Of a stretch of DNA of 64,000 nt, positions 1 to 9,422 are shown piece after piece. The stretch lies in NCBI RefSeq assembly GCF_914271485.1, contig NZ_CAJZAG010000016.1, positions 1 through 64,000 of the forward strand, given 5' to 3'. This stretch comes from Cupriavidus pampae (GTDB lineage Bacteria > Pseudomonadota > Gammaproteobacteria > Burkholderiales > Burkholderiaceae). Position 1 is the stretch's first letter; every line of letters starts with the position of its first letter. The notes below the pieces were generated by a model that saw nothing but the letters and a program-made list of their open reading frames with translations, did not search any database and was not told the DNA's origin. The position numbers and the translations under genes were made by a program.

Positions 1-88
1 AGCGGCAGATAAACCATCTTGTGACTGATGCCGGTGCCCGGCAAAAATGCGGGGACTAGATTAGCTGAAGCATCGCGCCCTCCTCCAG

Positions 89-270
89 CGAATCGCCCCT
101 AGTTTAGTGGAGGGTCCAATTCTTCAGAGAATCTATGGTCCCGTCCGTTTTTGCAATGCTGATTCTGACTTCGTAATTAGCTTACTTGCTCCAATCTATC
201 CGGCGTCGTTGGGACGAGTCCCCGCACCACGATGAGAGTCGCGCCTGACGGTCCAAAAAATGGAGGCGGC
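89..270 (+). repeat. left copy of a 180-bp inverted repeat with IS-type tip
   Basis: This segment matches, at roughly 85% by eye and in reverse complement, 43462-43639. Its outer tip (about position 89) resembles TGAACCGCCCC, the terminal sequence of the IS3-family element at 41054. Both copies contain the stretch AATCTATGGTCCC followed by CCGTTTTTGCAATGC, and both end inside at TGGAGGCGGC. A short third copy of the inner part (GTCGCGCCTGACGGTCC) lies near 2989-3005. The two long copies face outward and bracket the T3SS region. Confidence 0.7.
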
Positions 271-289
271 CTAGAGGGAACCGCTGATC

Positions 290-640
290 AACGGGGTCGG
301 ACAGCTGGTGATGCAGGTAAGCGCGAGCTTGGTTTTCGTGATGTGAGAGAAGAAGGCCAATTCAGGGCGATATTTGCCTCGCTTCGCACCTTTGCTTGCG
401 CGCTTTTCGCGCTCAGCATAGATTGCTCCCCTGTGAAGCCAGCAACAGCTTCCTGGCGAGTCCAGGTTCGCCAGACAAACGGGCTGAACAACTGCGCCGG
501 TTCTTGACCAGGCCCTTATAGCGAACCTTGCGATAACCGAAGAGAGTCTTGACGACGTGGAGAGGATGCTCGACCGCGTCCGAATCTGGTCCTTGGCCCG
601 CTCGACCGCGATCAGTAAGGGATGGTGTTCAAAACTCATG
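290..640 (-). pseudogene. IS5-family transposase, C-terminal remnant
   Basis: On the minus strand, two reading frames joined by a frameshift give the C-terminal part of an IS5-family transposase. The stretch VEHPLHVVKTLFGYRKVRYK is followed by a remnant of KNxAQLFSLFALANLDLARK and then the usual low-complexity tail. There is no intact start or full catalytic triad. It is transposon debris at the left border of the island. Confidence 0.7.
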
Positions 641-679
641 CGTCAGCGAATACGCTTGAGCAACGTTTCCAGCGACAAT

Positions 680-770
680 AGGCGTAAGAAACAAACCGAC
701 CTTGGCCTGGACCTGAGCAATCGCCGCACGCGCAAGCGCGTGTTTCTTGACGAGATGGAGCGCGCGGTAC
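680..770 (+). pseudogene. IS5-family transposase, N-terminal scrap
   Basis: About 30 codons read NRRTRKRVFLDEMERAVPW, which matches the N-terminal signature of IS5-family transposases (FLxxMxxxVPW). The homology stops abruptly near 775, where IS66 sequence begins, so this is a fusion junction of two decayed elements. It lies on the strand opposite the C-terminal remnant at 290-640, which implies rearrangement. Confidence 0.55.
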
Positions 771-774
771 CGTG

Positions 775-1509
775 GGCGCGGACAGGTCTATCCGCAGGCG
801 TTCCTCGCCGGCTGCGAGGGCATGCTGATGACCGACGGTTACGGCGCCTGGCGCACCCACCCACTTCGGCTGTCTGGCTCACGCCAGGAGGATGTTCGTC
901 GATGCGCAGAAAGGGCAGAAGAAGCCCAGCGCTCGCCTGCGGACAGCGCTGGATTACTTCAAGGCCCTGTATCAGCTAGAGGCGCTCGTCAAGGGCGAGG
1001 TTCCAGAAGGCGAAACGCGCGTCGACTACACATATCGGCTGCGTCAGCAGCATAGTGCGCCGCTGCTAAGCGCCTTCAAGGCGTGGCTGGATGAACAGGC
1101 GCCGCAGGTGCTGCCGGAGGGCTTGTTGGGCAAGGCCATTACCTACGCGCGCAACCAGTGGGAATACCTGAGTCGGTATGTTATCGATGGGCGTGCGCTA
1201 ATCGATAACAACCCAATCGAACGAGACAACCGACCATTCTGCACGGGAAGAAAGGCATGGCTCTTCGCCGATACAGTCGCCGGCGCGAAGGCGAGCGCGA
1301 TGATCTATAGCCTGATGCTTACGTGCAGGGCCTGTGACGTCTAGCCATACGCCTACCTGCTCCACGTCCTAAAGGAACTGCCACAGCGCGCGCCGGATGC
1401 CGACATCAGCGACCTGTTGCCGTTTTACGTCGCCCAGCGACAAACCGCGCCGCCGCATCCTACTTGAATCCATCGAGCATTCTCAAGGTGTGGCAAAACT
1501 AGCGCTTAC
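775..1509 (+). pseudogene. IS66-family transposase (TnpC), C-terminal remnant
   Basis: The C-terminal half of an IS66 TnpC is readable. It includes MTDGYGAW, then after a frameshift near 862 HFGCLAHARRMF, then RALIDNNPIERDNRPF and GRKAWLFADTVAGAKASA. An in-frame TAG near 1342 interrupts it, but homology continues (PYAYLLHVLKELPQR, DISDLLPF) to about 1467. An inverted GTAAGCG terminus near 1509 marks the IS66 end. A frameshift, a stop and 5' loss make it non-functional. Confidence 0.75.
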
Positions 1510-1649
1510 TGTTCAATTAAAAAAACCCCTCGCGTTTTCCTATAGATCGTGTTCTCCAGCATGATACATATATATGCTCACATCGAGCCGCGCCATCGCA
1601 TCTTGATTATTAATTAACAATTTAACAGGCTTTATAAAGAAAAGACAAC

Positions 1650-2810
1650 ATGCATATAAGAAATCATACTTTTAGTCATCTTCAACTTGAAAAAATGATG
1701 TCTGGGGGCGATGCAAGTAAAGTATTGACGTTGTGGGATAAGATAAAGGACTTGTTTCTTTGCGATAAGAAAGCTTCGGTTGTTGACTTACTCAACAAAC
1801 TTTCTGACAAAAATAATTTTCATGATGGAACCACCCACGGAGGTGAATCTGCAAATAGATTAAAAACCTTCACCGCTCTTTCACAGATGGCCAACCCAGA
1901 GGATCGCAATAAATTCTTCATATCTATTTGTTCATCTACCAGGGGCTCTCATGCAGCGTGGGATGTAACGTTAAGCGTCGATGGACACGAAGTTATAAAA
2001 TTTTCTCCAGGTTCGAATTCGCTGGATTTGCTGCGTGCCACGTATGCCTATAAGACGATTTTCGATCTATCAGCTCGATGTGATGCACGTTTTCAACTGA
2101 AGGCGGACATGATGTTGAGGGACCTCATGCAAGACGACGAAGACGAGTTCGTCGAATCGGCCGGAAATGGCCTTGTCCGACTATTGACGGACGCAAAGGA
2201 CCATGTTGACGGCGATCTCGGAAAGATCTTGGAATGTACGATGCCGGGACATACACCATATGAGTTCTGGCCTCAAGAGGCGGTGGCGCAAATCTCGCTT
2301 TATCGGCAAGCGTACTTTCAAGAGCATAACGGAGAGCAAGGTACCCCAATCCGGCTCGAGCGGGTTTCATGGCCCGCCCCTCCTGTGACGCAGCCCCGGC
2401 AGCGAACGCCTGACGCCAGCTATGAAGTCGCGCCGTCAGCCGCTTCTGCGGCGGGAGAGCAGCAGCGATCGCCCCAGTCCGCCTATCCGGCCGCGCCGTC
2501 GCCGTCAGCCCCTCCTGTGACGCAGGAATGGCAGCGACTGCCTCCGGCCCCCTATCAGGTCGCGCCGTCAGCCCCTCCTGTGACCCAGGAGTGGCAGCGA
2601 CTGCCTCCGGCCACCTATCAGGTGGCGCCGTCAGCCCCTCCTGTGACCCAGGAGTGGCAGCGACTGCCTCCGGCCACCTATCAGGTCGCGCCGTCAGCCC
2701 CTCCTGTGACCCAGGAGTGGCAGCGACTGCCTCCGGCCACCTATCAGGTCGCGCCGTCAGCCCCTCCTGTGACCCAGGAGTGGCAGCGACTGCCTCGAGC
2801 CTATGCATGA
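1650..2810 (+). CDS. candidate type III effector with SPI-2-type N-terminal domain and Pro-rich repeats
   Basis: This is a 386-residue protein. Residues 1-125 resemble the conserved N-terminal translocation region of Salmonella SPI-2 effectors such as SspH2, SlrP, SifA and SseJ. The WEK(I/M)xxFF-like motif is present as LWDKIKDLF at residues 28-36, followed by a helical region and a beta-rich stretch (AAWDVTLSVDGHEVIKFSPG). Residues 240-386 are proline-rich, with two degenerate units and then five copies of a 21-residue repeat. No catalytic domain is recognised. The gene begins about 140 bp after the end of an IS66 remnant, and its 5' half is AT-richer than its neighbours, which suggests transfer. 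The family link is by motif memory, and secretion by the T3SS in this window is inferred. The repeat keeps two other frames open; those are shadows. Confidence 0.7.
   Translation: MHIRNHTFSHLQLEKMMSGGDASKVLTLWDKIKDLFLCDKKASVVDLLNKLSDKNNFHDGTTHGGESANRLKTFTALSQMANPEDRNKFFISICSSTRGSHAAWDVTLSVDGHEVIKFSPGSNSLDLLRATYAYKTIFDLSARCDARFQLKADMMLRDLMQDDEDEFVESAGNGLVRLLTDAKDHVDGDLGKILECTMPGHTPYEFWPQEAVAQISLYRQAYFQEHNGEQGTPIRLERVSWPAPPVTQPRQRTPDASYEVAPSAASAAGEQQRSPQSAYPAAPSPSAPPVTQEWQRLPPAPYQVAPSAPPVTQEWQRLPPATYQVAPSAPPVTQEWQRLPPATYQVAPSAPPVTQEWQRLPPATYQVAPSAPPVTQEWQRLPRAYA
2508..2799 (+). repeat. 63-bp in-frame tandem repeat, four full and one partial copy
   Basis: Units begin with GCCCCTCCTGTGAC at 2508, 2571, 2634, 2697 and 2760, exactly 63 bp apart, and the last is truncated. 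Each encodes a 21-residue Pro-rich unit containing APPVTQEWQRLPPA. Copies 3-5 are almost identical while upstream units are degenerate, consistent with recent expansion. Copy number should vary between strains by slippage or recombination. Confidence 0.9.
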
Positions 2811-2984
2811 CGCAAGCGAGCAACCGGATGTAACCCAACGGTTAGCCGCATAGCTCAGCATCCCTATCAAGGATGCGAGCGTCGTGTAATCGCCGTGGAG
2901 TGACAAGAGACAGCTGGCATGGGGAGCCGGCACCGCCCCCCTGCCAGCGCATCGACCGAAGCAATTAGCGCTTCCCTGTCGCGA

Positions 2985-3535
2985 TGGGAGTCGCGCCTGA
3001 CGGTCCTAAATCCTGAAGGCCTTTGTCGATCAGCATCGCAATGTCGCGGGGTCGAGCCGATTTGCAAGGTCTTGCAGATTGCTCCGTCTGGCTTTCGGCG
3101 CCATGCTGCGCAGCTTCGCGATCCATCGCGGCGCTGCGCGCGAGCCGAACGCGATGAGTGGCTTCGGCCCAAGATCAGACGAGTCAGGAAGCCGATATGC
3201 AGGTCTACCGCGCTGACAAGGTCGGGAAGCAGACGAACCGGGAGGGCATCGAGGTGGCGCGCTGCACGGTCGAGAGGATGAGGAAGCAGCAGAGTTTGCG
3301 CCGCGCGATTTGCGGCAAGCGGGTTCGCACGACGACATCTGATGCGAGAGTAGCGCGCCCGCCGGACCTGGCCGACCGTCAGTTCAGGGCCCAGCGGCCG
3401 AACCAACTCTGGGTTTCTTCACCTACGTTTCGACGTGGCAGGGCCGACCGAGTCACCAGATCGGTGTCGGCACGTTCCGAGAACGCCCAACCCACCACTC
3501 GTCGCGAGAACAGATTCAGCACCACGGCAATTTGA
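2985..3535 (+). pseudogene. IS3-family orfB remnant with frameshifts
   Basis: Pieces in different frames match the orfB at 41252-41998. They are GVEPICKVLQIAPSGFRRHAA, then DMQVYRADKVGKQ, VARCTVERMRKQQ and FRAQRPNQLWVSSPTF. At least two frameshifts are needed to join them, and the DDE core is missing. The left edge abuts the short repeat at 2989-3005. The 170 bases before it (2811-2984) show no gene. Confidence 0.75.
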
Positions 3536-3559
3536 AGCTGTCCCCACTGCCTTCATAGG

Positions 3560-3890
3560 TTCGGTGCAATGGCAGTCGACTTCCCTCGGGAGTGGCAATG
3601 ACGCGCTTGAACTGCACCGCCCAATTCGCCAACCGTATCAGACTGCGCGCACGGTGGAGTCCAATCTCAAGCCTTGCCGGCGCAGTTCGCCTGACATCCG
3701 CCGGCTGCCGTAACCATGGTCGCTGTCGTCATGGATTTGTCTGACCCGATCCAACAACGCTTCTTGCTGCATGTCCGGCTTGCCTTGCCGGGCCTTCCAC
3801 TAGTAGAGTACCCGATCCGGGACACGCCAAGGTTTTGCAGACCACCAGCCCTTCTTCGTCTGCTCGAGCCAACAAGCACGCCTCCGGTAT
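3560..3890 (-). pseudogene. second IS3-family orfB N-terminal remnant
   Basis: On the minus strand, fragments read VRQIHDDSDHGYGSRRMSGE and RRQGLEIGLHRARSLIRLANW. This is the typical start of an IS3-family orfB (HxxSxxxYGSRRM), but with frameshifts and no catalytic part. It belongs to a different IS3 subgroup from the remnant at 2985. The space up to 3978 carries nothing else I can support. Confidence 0.55.
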
Positions 3891-3978
3891 CTCAAGGTTT
3901 TGATCTGTGTCAGGCGTCTGCCGCGTCTAAATAGCCGCATGCTGACGCCTGCCTCACCCCGGCGCTTGAGAGTCGGCG

Positions 3979-5172
3979 TTACCGGCCCAACAGCGCGCAG
4001 TTTCGGTTTTGCGCGTGGTCCGAGATGTTAAGAGTTTGATTGTGGGCCGTATAGAACCTCGTGAGCACTTTCGAGATCTTCACATCATTCGCATTGAAGA
4101 ACGCGTAGGATTGCAGGGCCGCATCGAACGCGAGTTGATTCATTCCTTCGTCGCTCTTGCCGGCAACATAATCGCGCGTATCCGAAGCCGGGGAAAAATC
4201 CCTGATCAGATACAACACGAGGGGATGGGCGTGATGGAACGCCGTGTACGCATTATTGTGGTTGTACCCAATGTTGCCGAACAAGGTCTTCGGATCATAG
4301 TTACCCCCGTTCAGCCTGGCCAATAACTGCTTGTCCTGCGCGGCAAGGCCGGCATCGAACACGCGATCCAGCTCAACGGGCTCTTCTACATCGCCCCCCC
4401 GAAAAGTTTCCACGAGAAGTTGACTAACGTTGCCGGCTTTCAGGATCTTATTCCGTATGGTCATCGGGCTGATCTCGGACAAGTCCGCTCCTTCACAGGT
4501 AGCCAGACACTGCCCAACGAGCCGTGCGACGATCTGAGCCTCCGCGGGATTCGTGATTCTCGGCACATGTTTGAGGCGAAAGATGCCCGATCGCTCGGAG
4601 AGCAGCGAGCATAGCGCATCGTTTGCCGCGTCCTTGACAGCTTCGGGAAACATCGCCGGCGCGGAAAAAATGGTCGCGCACGTCCATGCAATGTCCTGCT
4701 TGCTGGCTCCGTAATCGCCCGGCCCGTGTAGCATGTCTTCCGCAATCTTGAGTGTGAGCCCCTTCAGGCTCATGGCTGGCTGGAAAGCATCCTGACCGCA
4801 ATAAGAAAATTTGAGACCTATGGTGCTGTCACTGCCCTCGACCTCCAAGATTTCCACCGGCTCACCATTAACTTGAATCGAGCAAGACTGTGCATTCGGT
4901 TTCACATGTTGGATCTCCCTGATAAGTGCCTTGGAGAAGTCAGCCATGGCATCCCGCTGCTGGTTGCGATCGTAAGCCTTGTAAGCGACGAAGAGAAGTT
5001 GACCTACTACGGGAAGAAAAAAGCTGAGCGCCAGCGCGACGCCTTCTTTCGCGGAGAGAGAACTGTTCTTGATCCCATGCAGGTGGTGTTGATCATTCAA
5101 GCCGCTCGTGATCGTATTCGCCGTAAAACCGATGCTCATCTCTGTATCACCGTCATCGTCTGAAGACTTCAC
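3979..5172 (-). CDS. unknown protein with one membrane segment; candidate effector
   Basis: This is a 397-residue protein from a GTG at 5172; an in-frame ATG at 5139 is an equally plausible start. It has a Ser/Asp-rich N-terminus, one hydrophobic segment (residues about 45-67, VALALSFFLPVVGQLLFVAY) and a long mainly helical soluble part. I recognise no family or catalytic motif. It lies divergently from the large paralogue at 5459 and is surrounded by IS remnants, the setting of the other effector candidates. That location and the Ser-rich start are the only reasons to suspect type III secretion. The AT-rich spacer 5173-5458 probably holds divergent promoters. There is no clear Shine-Dalgarno sequence. 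Confidence 0.6.
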   Translation of the reverse strand: MKSSDDDGDTEMSIGFTANTITSGLNDQHHLHGIKNSSLSAKEGVALALSFFLPVVGQLLFVAYKAYDRNQQRDAMADFSKALIREIQHVKPNAQSCSIQVNGEPVEILEVEGSDSTIGLKFSYCGQDAFQPAMSLKGLTLKIAEDMLHGPGDYGASKQDIAWTCATIFSAPAMFPEAVKDAANDALCSLLSERSGIFRLKHVPRITNPAEAQIVARLVGQCLATCEGADLSEISPMTIRNKILKAGNVSQLLVETFRGGDVEEPVELDRVFDAGLAAQDKQLLARLNGGNYDPKTLFGNIGYNHNNAYTAFHHAHPLVLYLIRDFSPASDTRDYVAGKSDEGMNQLAFDAALQSYAFFNANDVKISKVLTRFYTAHNQTLNISDHAQNRNCALLGR

Positions 5173-5458
5173 TATGATGACGATGACAATTTACATTGTA
5201 GAAAAATCGCCAAATATTCACCATTCGTGAAGAAAAAAACGTAAAAAGTGCATAGTTGTATGTGATGCATTGAGTCGTATAAAAATAGGCGGCAGTCAAA
5301 ATATGTGGCTCCTGAGGAATTTACTAAAGTTCATCAACTTAATCGAAAGACAATTTCCAATCACGATGCAATATGCTGATACATGGGATCTCTATGTTGT
5401 TAACTACCGGGCAAGCATGAAAAGTTATTAATATACATAAATATATAATGGTTATTAT

Positions 5459-7597
5459 ATGACATTCACAACGAGCAATGCGGCAACGGCACCTCGAATC
5501 ATTAGTGCATTGGAGGTGCAATCGGCAGAGGCCGCCGACGCGCGCCGTGCCAATCGAAACAACATGGTGGATTACGCTGGAATCTACCAGCGTGTGGCGA
5601 ACAATGGCGTGGACATCATGGTGGGAGGCCACCAGCAGGATTTCGAAGCGGTTCGCTCGAATCCGAAGATGAATGATACCGAGAAGGGGCTCGAGATCGT
5701 CCGGCAACTGACCGAGAAGCTGATCGGCGCCGGTTCCATCGAGCGTAAAGAAGCGCTCGCCGTCAAGGTGGTGGAGGCAATCACTGCGCCGGATGTGATG
5801 GATGCCGACATCGGTGCCATCACGCGCGCGTCGAGCAGCTATGATTTTGACACACCGGCACGGCAGTCGCTCAACATCTCGACCGAGAAGGACGGCATCG
5901 TGAGCCTGCACAAGTCGTCGGAGTGGGACACGTGTCGTGCAAAGGCGGCCGACAGTGAAGGCAATCATGCGGTGTTCAATGGCAAGCCCGTGCTGAAGAC
6001 CGATATGCGCTTCGAGATCTCGCCGGCTGGGGTGTCGACCCAAAATGGTCCGATGCTGCGCATGGATCTCATGCATTGGCACCACTCGGGCGATGCCACG
6101 GTGCCGGTCGCCCGTGAGTTATCGACGCCTGCACAGGAGCGGACGTTCCTGCAATGGCTAAAGGACGTTCTGTCGGATTTCTGTGGACGCGCGGGTATCC
6201 GGTTCGAGACAGGGACGCTCAAGCGGGGCCAGGCGGTAGCGCTGGCGGAAAGCCGCGGTGACGTCGGTGCATCAAAGGTGCGCGGGGGACGAGATGGCCA
6301 AGACCATTTTACGAGTGCCAACTCGGGAGCGTTCCATGCCAAGAAATTACTGCCGGGACAGCAGCTGGCGTCGATGGCGCGTCCACAGGCGTGGAAGGCC
6401 GAAGCACTGACGCAGGAGATCAACAAGATCGACCGCACGATCGCAGGACTAACAGAAAGGAAAGTTTTACTACTGAAATCACGCGACAATTTGACGCAGC
6501 AGATTCAGGAGATCCGGCGCGGGATCGCCGCTCATCCCGAAAACGCGGATGTAGTCAGCGCCATTCGCAGAGGTGAACGGGGCCAACGCACAGCGATTAA
6601 TACGGCTTACGCCCAGCTGCGGCAGCGTGGCGAAATCGATTTCCGAGACGCATTACGGAATGGAAACGAAAAAATTCGCGAACTCGAAAGCGTCGTTCGC
6701 GACGGCATTGCCGACGATGACGACGAAGCACAACTCAATGACCTTCTGAATGGTCGCGAAGCTTTACAGCAAGCAGCAGACGCCCAACATGCGAGGGTTC
6801 TCGATCAGCTTCTCGGGAACGTGGCCGTCGATCAGACGGAAAATCATCTGCAGCAGGCCTATTGTGATGCGACCAAGGCGCAAGCAATAGCGAAGCAACA
6901 GCTAGAGTTGATAGAGTTTAGCGACGCGCATCTTCAATACGCGATTAAAGCAAAGGAAGGCATCTCCGAAAAACTGTCCGAGTGCGACACGGAGCTCAAT
7001 TTCTTGAACTCTAATATTAAGTCGCTTATCAACTCTCGAAATAAATACTCCTTCCAGGAACCCAATACGATTTGGCCGCGCACAATTTGTGCAGAACCGA
7101 CGTCGATTAAGCCGCATGAAATTGAGAAAAATCGGTTTCGTGTAGATTTGCCAAGTTTAGTCAGAGGACGGCATGAAAAATTCACATTAAAAAATATATT
7201 GGATGAAAATCTACGATATATTTGGGTCGCAAAACCCAACCCTGAAACCGGCGCGATTGATATATCGATTGGATATGAATATAAAGACGACCTGGGAAGA
7301 CGCTACGGCCATCCGACATTAACGCTCGAACGTAACGATCCAACGAAAGCCGGTTCGGCATACATTGGTGGAGAAATTTACGCGAAAAATGGTGTGTGGT
7401 TTATAGATAATGATTCCGGCCGGTTCGGTCAAGGTAACATTTTGGAGCGAAATAAAATTCGCCTAGGTAAACGCCATATGTTGCAGAAAATATGCGATCA
7501 AATATCTAATTCTACAGATTTAAAATTTAATGTTGGAATAACGTATTCAAAACATTCTTTAAAAAGATCAATCCAACACATATGGTACGGAAAGTAA
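5459..7597 (+). CDS. modular effector-family paralogue A, coiled coil plus unique C-terminal domain
   Basis: This is a 712-residue protein. Residues 1-260 form a domain shared with the proteins at 9423, 46486 (minus) and 15653 (minus). It begins MTFTTSNAATAPR, contains HKSSEWDTC (151-159), then GPMLRMDLMHWHHSGD, and ends with DFCGRAGIRFE. Residues about 300-520 are helical and coiled-coil-like and align with the paralogue at 9423. From about residue 525 the sequence is unrelated to the paralogues, strikingly AT-rich (7020-7597), and carries GHPTLTLER and a WFIDNDSGRFG stretch. No enzyme is recognised. I infer a T3SS effector with an exchangeable C-terminus from its polar Ser/Thr-rich start, lack of a signal peptide and location. 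No clear ribosome site precedes the ATG. Confidence 0.75.
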   Translation: MTFTTSNAATAPRIISALEVQSAEAADARRANRNNMVDYAGIYQRVANNGVDIMVGGHQQDFEAVRSNPKMNDTEKGLEIVRQLTEKLIGAGSIERKEALAVKVVEAITAPDVMDADIGAITRASSSYDFDTPARQSLNISTEKDGIVSLHKSSEWDTCRAKAADSEGNHAVFNGKPVLKTDMRFEISPAGVSTQNGPMLRMDLMHWHHSGDATVPVARELSTPAQERTFLQWLKDVLSDFCGRAGIRFETGTLKRGQAVALAESRGDVGASKVRGGRDGQDHFTSANSGAFHAKKLLPGQQLASMARPQAWKAEALTQEINKIDRTIAGLTERKVLLLKSRDNLTQQIQEIRRGIAAHPENADVVSAIRRGERGQRTAINTAYAQLRQRGEIDFRDALRNGNEKIRELESVVRDGIADDDDEAQLNDLLNGREALQQAADAQHARVLDQLLGNVAVDQTENHLQQAYCDATKAQAIAKQQLELIEFSDAHLQYAIKAKEGISEKLSECDTELNFLNSNIKSLINSRNKYSFQEPNTIWPRTICAEPTSIKPHEIEKNRFRVDLPSLVRGRHEKFTLKNILDENLRYIWVAKPNPETGAIDISIGYEYKDDLGRRYGHPTLTLERNDPTKAGSAYIGGEIYAKNGVWFIDNDSGRFGQGNILERNKIRLGKRHMLQKICDQISNSTDLKFNVGITYSKHSLKRSIQHIWYGK

Positions 7598-7666
7598 TCT
7601 TTTATTGAAGCGTAAAATTGACGAAGAGGACGGGCGGCCTGCGATCGATGAACTGGTGTCACCCGC

Positions 7667-8330
7667 TCACGCAAACGTCATAGTGCAAGCCGAAGCGTAT
7701 GCTGGCTTCAACGCAGTATGCACGTTGTTGCCTCCCATCACATAGCGTTGGACGGCGGCCACCAGCGGGCTGAGCAATGCCGAGCAGCCTCCGACCCAGT
7801 CGCCCAGTGTCGACTCGGGCAGATCGATCCCTTCACGCTCCCAGCGAACGCGCTGACGATACAGCGGCTGATGGGCGCGGAACTTCGAGACGAGGATGTT
7901 GGCCAGCAATCCTGGTCCGGGGATGCCGCGGTCGATAGGACGGCTGGGCGCGGGAGCCTGCACGATGCGATCGCAGGCAGTGCAGGCGAGCTTCCGCGGC
8001 GATGTCGGATGACACGTAGTTTCGCCGGCACGAGCTCGAGCTGCTCCGAGACGTCCTCACCCAAAACCTTGAAGGCGCCGCCACTTGCGCAACACGTGGT
8101 CTCTGCTGGCGCGTGAACGAGATCGTCACGCTCCAGGTGCGCCGGTAGCGGGTTGCGTACACCGTTGCCATCGACATCGCGCGCGGGAGGCGCGCTTGCC
8201 GCGGCGACGCCTTCGTGGCTCTGCAGTTCTTCGAGCTGAGTTCGAGCTGCTCGATCTTGATCGCATGAGATCGCGCAGTGCGCTGTCTCGCGCGTTGATC
8301 CATCGCCTTCAACGGGGCGATGCATCGGGA
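7667..8330 (-). pseudogene. IS66-family transposase (TnpC), N-terminal remnant
   Basis: Minus-strand fragments in shifting frames match the N-terminal half of IS66 TnpC. They read LGEDVSEQLELVPAKLRVIRH, then APAPSRPIDRGIPGPGLLAN, PLYRQRVRWEREGIDLPEST and LGDWVGGCSALLSPLV. The zinc-finger-like region upstream is scrambled, and the C-terminal half is absent. It is decayed transposon sequence between two effector paralogues. Confidence 0.75.
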
Positions 8331-8389
8331 AGTGTGGCGAGGTCTGTCAGCATGCGCAGCATCGATTGCTGTGGGCGTGAGGTCGACCG

Positions 8390-8490
8390 CGTGAACGCCA
8401 CGCGCAGTGGCTCGCCGTTGTCGCATCGGACCTCGAAACCGTCAGAACACCGCAACGGCCCGGCCCGTACCGTATTGACGAACAGCACGT
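8390..8490 (-). pseudogene. IS3-family (IS2-like) orfB scrap
   Basis: The minus strand reads RCSDGFEVRCDNGEPLRVAF, almost identical to RWCSDGFEFRCENGEPLRVTF in the full-length orfB at 49337-50224. Only about 30 codons survive. Confidence 0.65.
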
Positions 8491-8499
8491 TGGCGTTGG

Positions 8500-9422
8500 C
8501 TTGATAGGAAATACATTGCGCACCTGATGTGACAGCCTCGGCCCGACGAGGTACCGTCTTATGTCATTGATGCAGTGTGGGCAGGCTGTACCGCGCCCGC
8601 GACGCGGGTCACCCAGCCGCGTCAGCCGATGTTAGAAAGAACGCAGGTGTCCGCTGACCGGCATCCGATCGTGTTCACTACCGCAATGGGCAATGGCGAG
8701 CCGGAGGCTCCGACCCGACATAGTGTACTGCTTTCCTTGCACTTCGAGTAACAGGGCCGCGAACAAGCCGAAGCCGGGCGGCGGGTGCAAGGCGAAACGC
8801 CGCTCAATCAGGCGTTTGCGATCTGGAGAACTTCGGTTCGTTTGCATTTAAACGATTTGCGCTCATACGCGAGTGGCCTTTCGTGTTGTGACTAGAAGCT
8901 AATGGCCACCATGTCGAAACCAAGTCGCCCCCACCGGTTGAACAGAAGCGGTCCGTGGGATAGCCAAAGCATGGGCGACGACCTGTAGAGCGGAACGCCA
9001 GTTTTAGCGGAGTTGGCGCCGGCTGGGTTGGGGCTGTTGGCGATAGGGAGCCCGTACCTAGTGTGCCGCTGTAAGGAGACCGAAATGTGGGTTCGTTGAG
9101 TAGATGCGGCGTAGCAGACCAGTTATTTCTCACGACCGCTTCGCTCCCAAGGACGAGGCGGGTTGCGGGCGCCACCGGTAAAGATTCGCCCGCCAGACGT
9201 GTGATTCCGACGGTAGCGATCAGCAGGAGCCGTGATGACATCGACGCGACTCCGCTGAATTAATACAGTAAGGGGCCCTTTATCAATAAAGCAGGCAGCA
9301 CGCTGATGCTAGTCTTGCATCGAAAATTCCGTGGTTAGAGCCACCATTTAGCGGCTGTCGTGCTGACGCTGTAACGGCAAAGCATTCTCTGTCGTATCTG
9401 AACAAATATCTATCAAAATACT
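8500..9422 (+). other. gene-poor stretch before paralogue B
   Basis: No gene can be supported here. A 145-codon minus-strand frame (8804-9241) has atypical composition (many Thr, Pro and Arg), no family features and no ribosome site. It looks like chance or a decayed gene. The last 120 bases before 9423 are AT-rich and presumably hold the promoter of paralogue B. Confidence 0.5.

Noticed and set aside
2125..2838. Long open frame on the minus strand opposite the 1650 gene
   Set aside because: It is kept open by the 63-bp repeat, whose length is a multiple of three. Composition is Arg/Pro/Ala-rich, and there is no ribosome site.
7598..7666. Possible 3' extension of paralogue A
   Set aside because: The frame stops at 7597 and IS66 remnant sequence begins shortly after. 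No frameshifted continuation matches the paralogues.
8804..9241. 145-codon minus-strand frame
   Set aside because: It has odd Thr/Pro/Arg composition, no recognisable domain and neighbouring decayed DNA. It was treated as non-coding.
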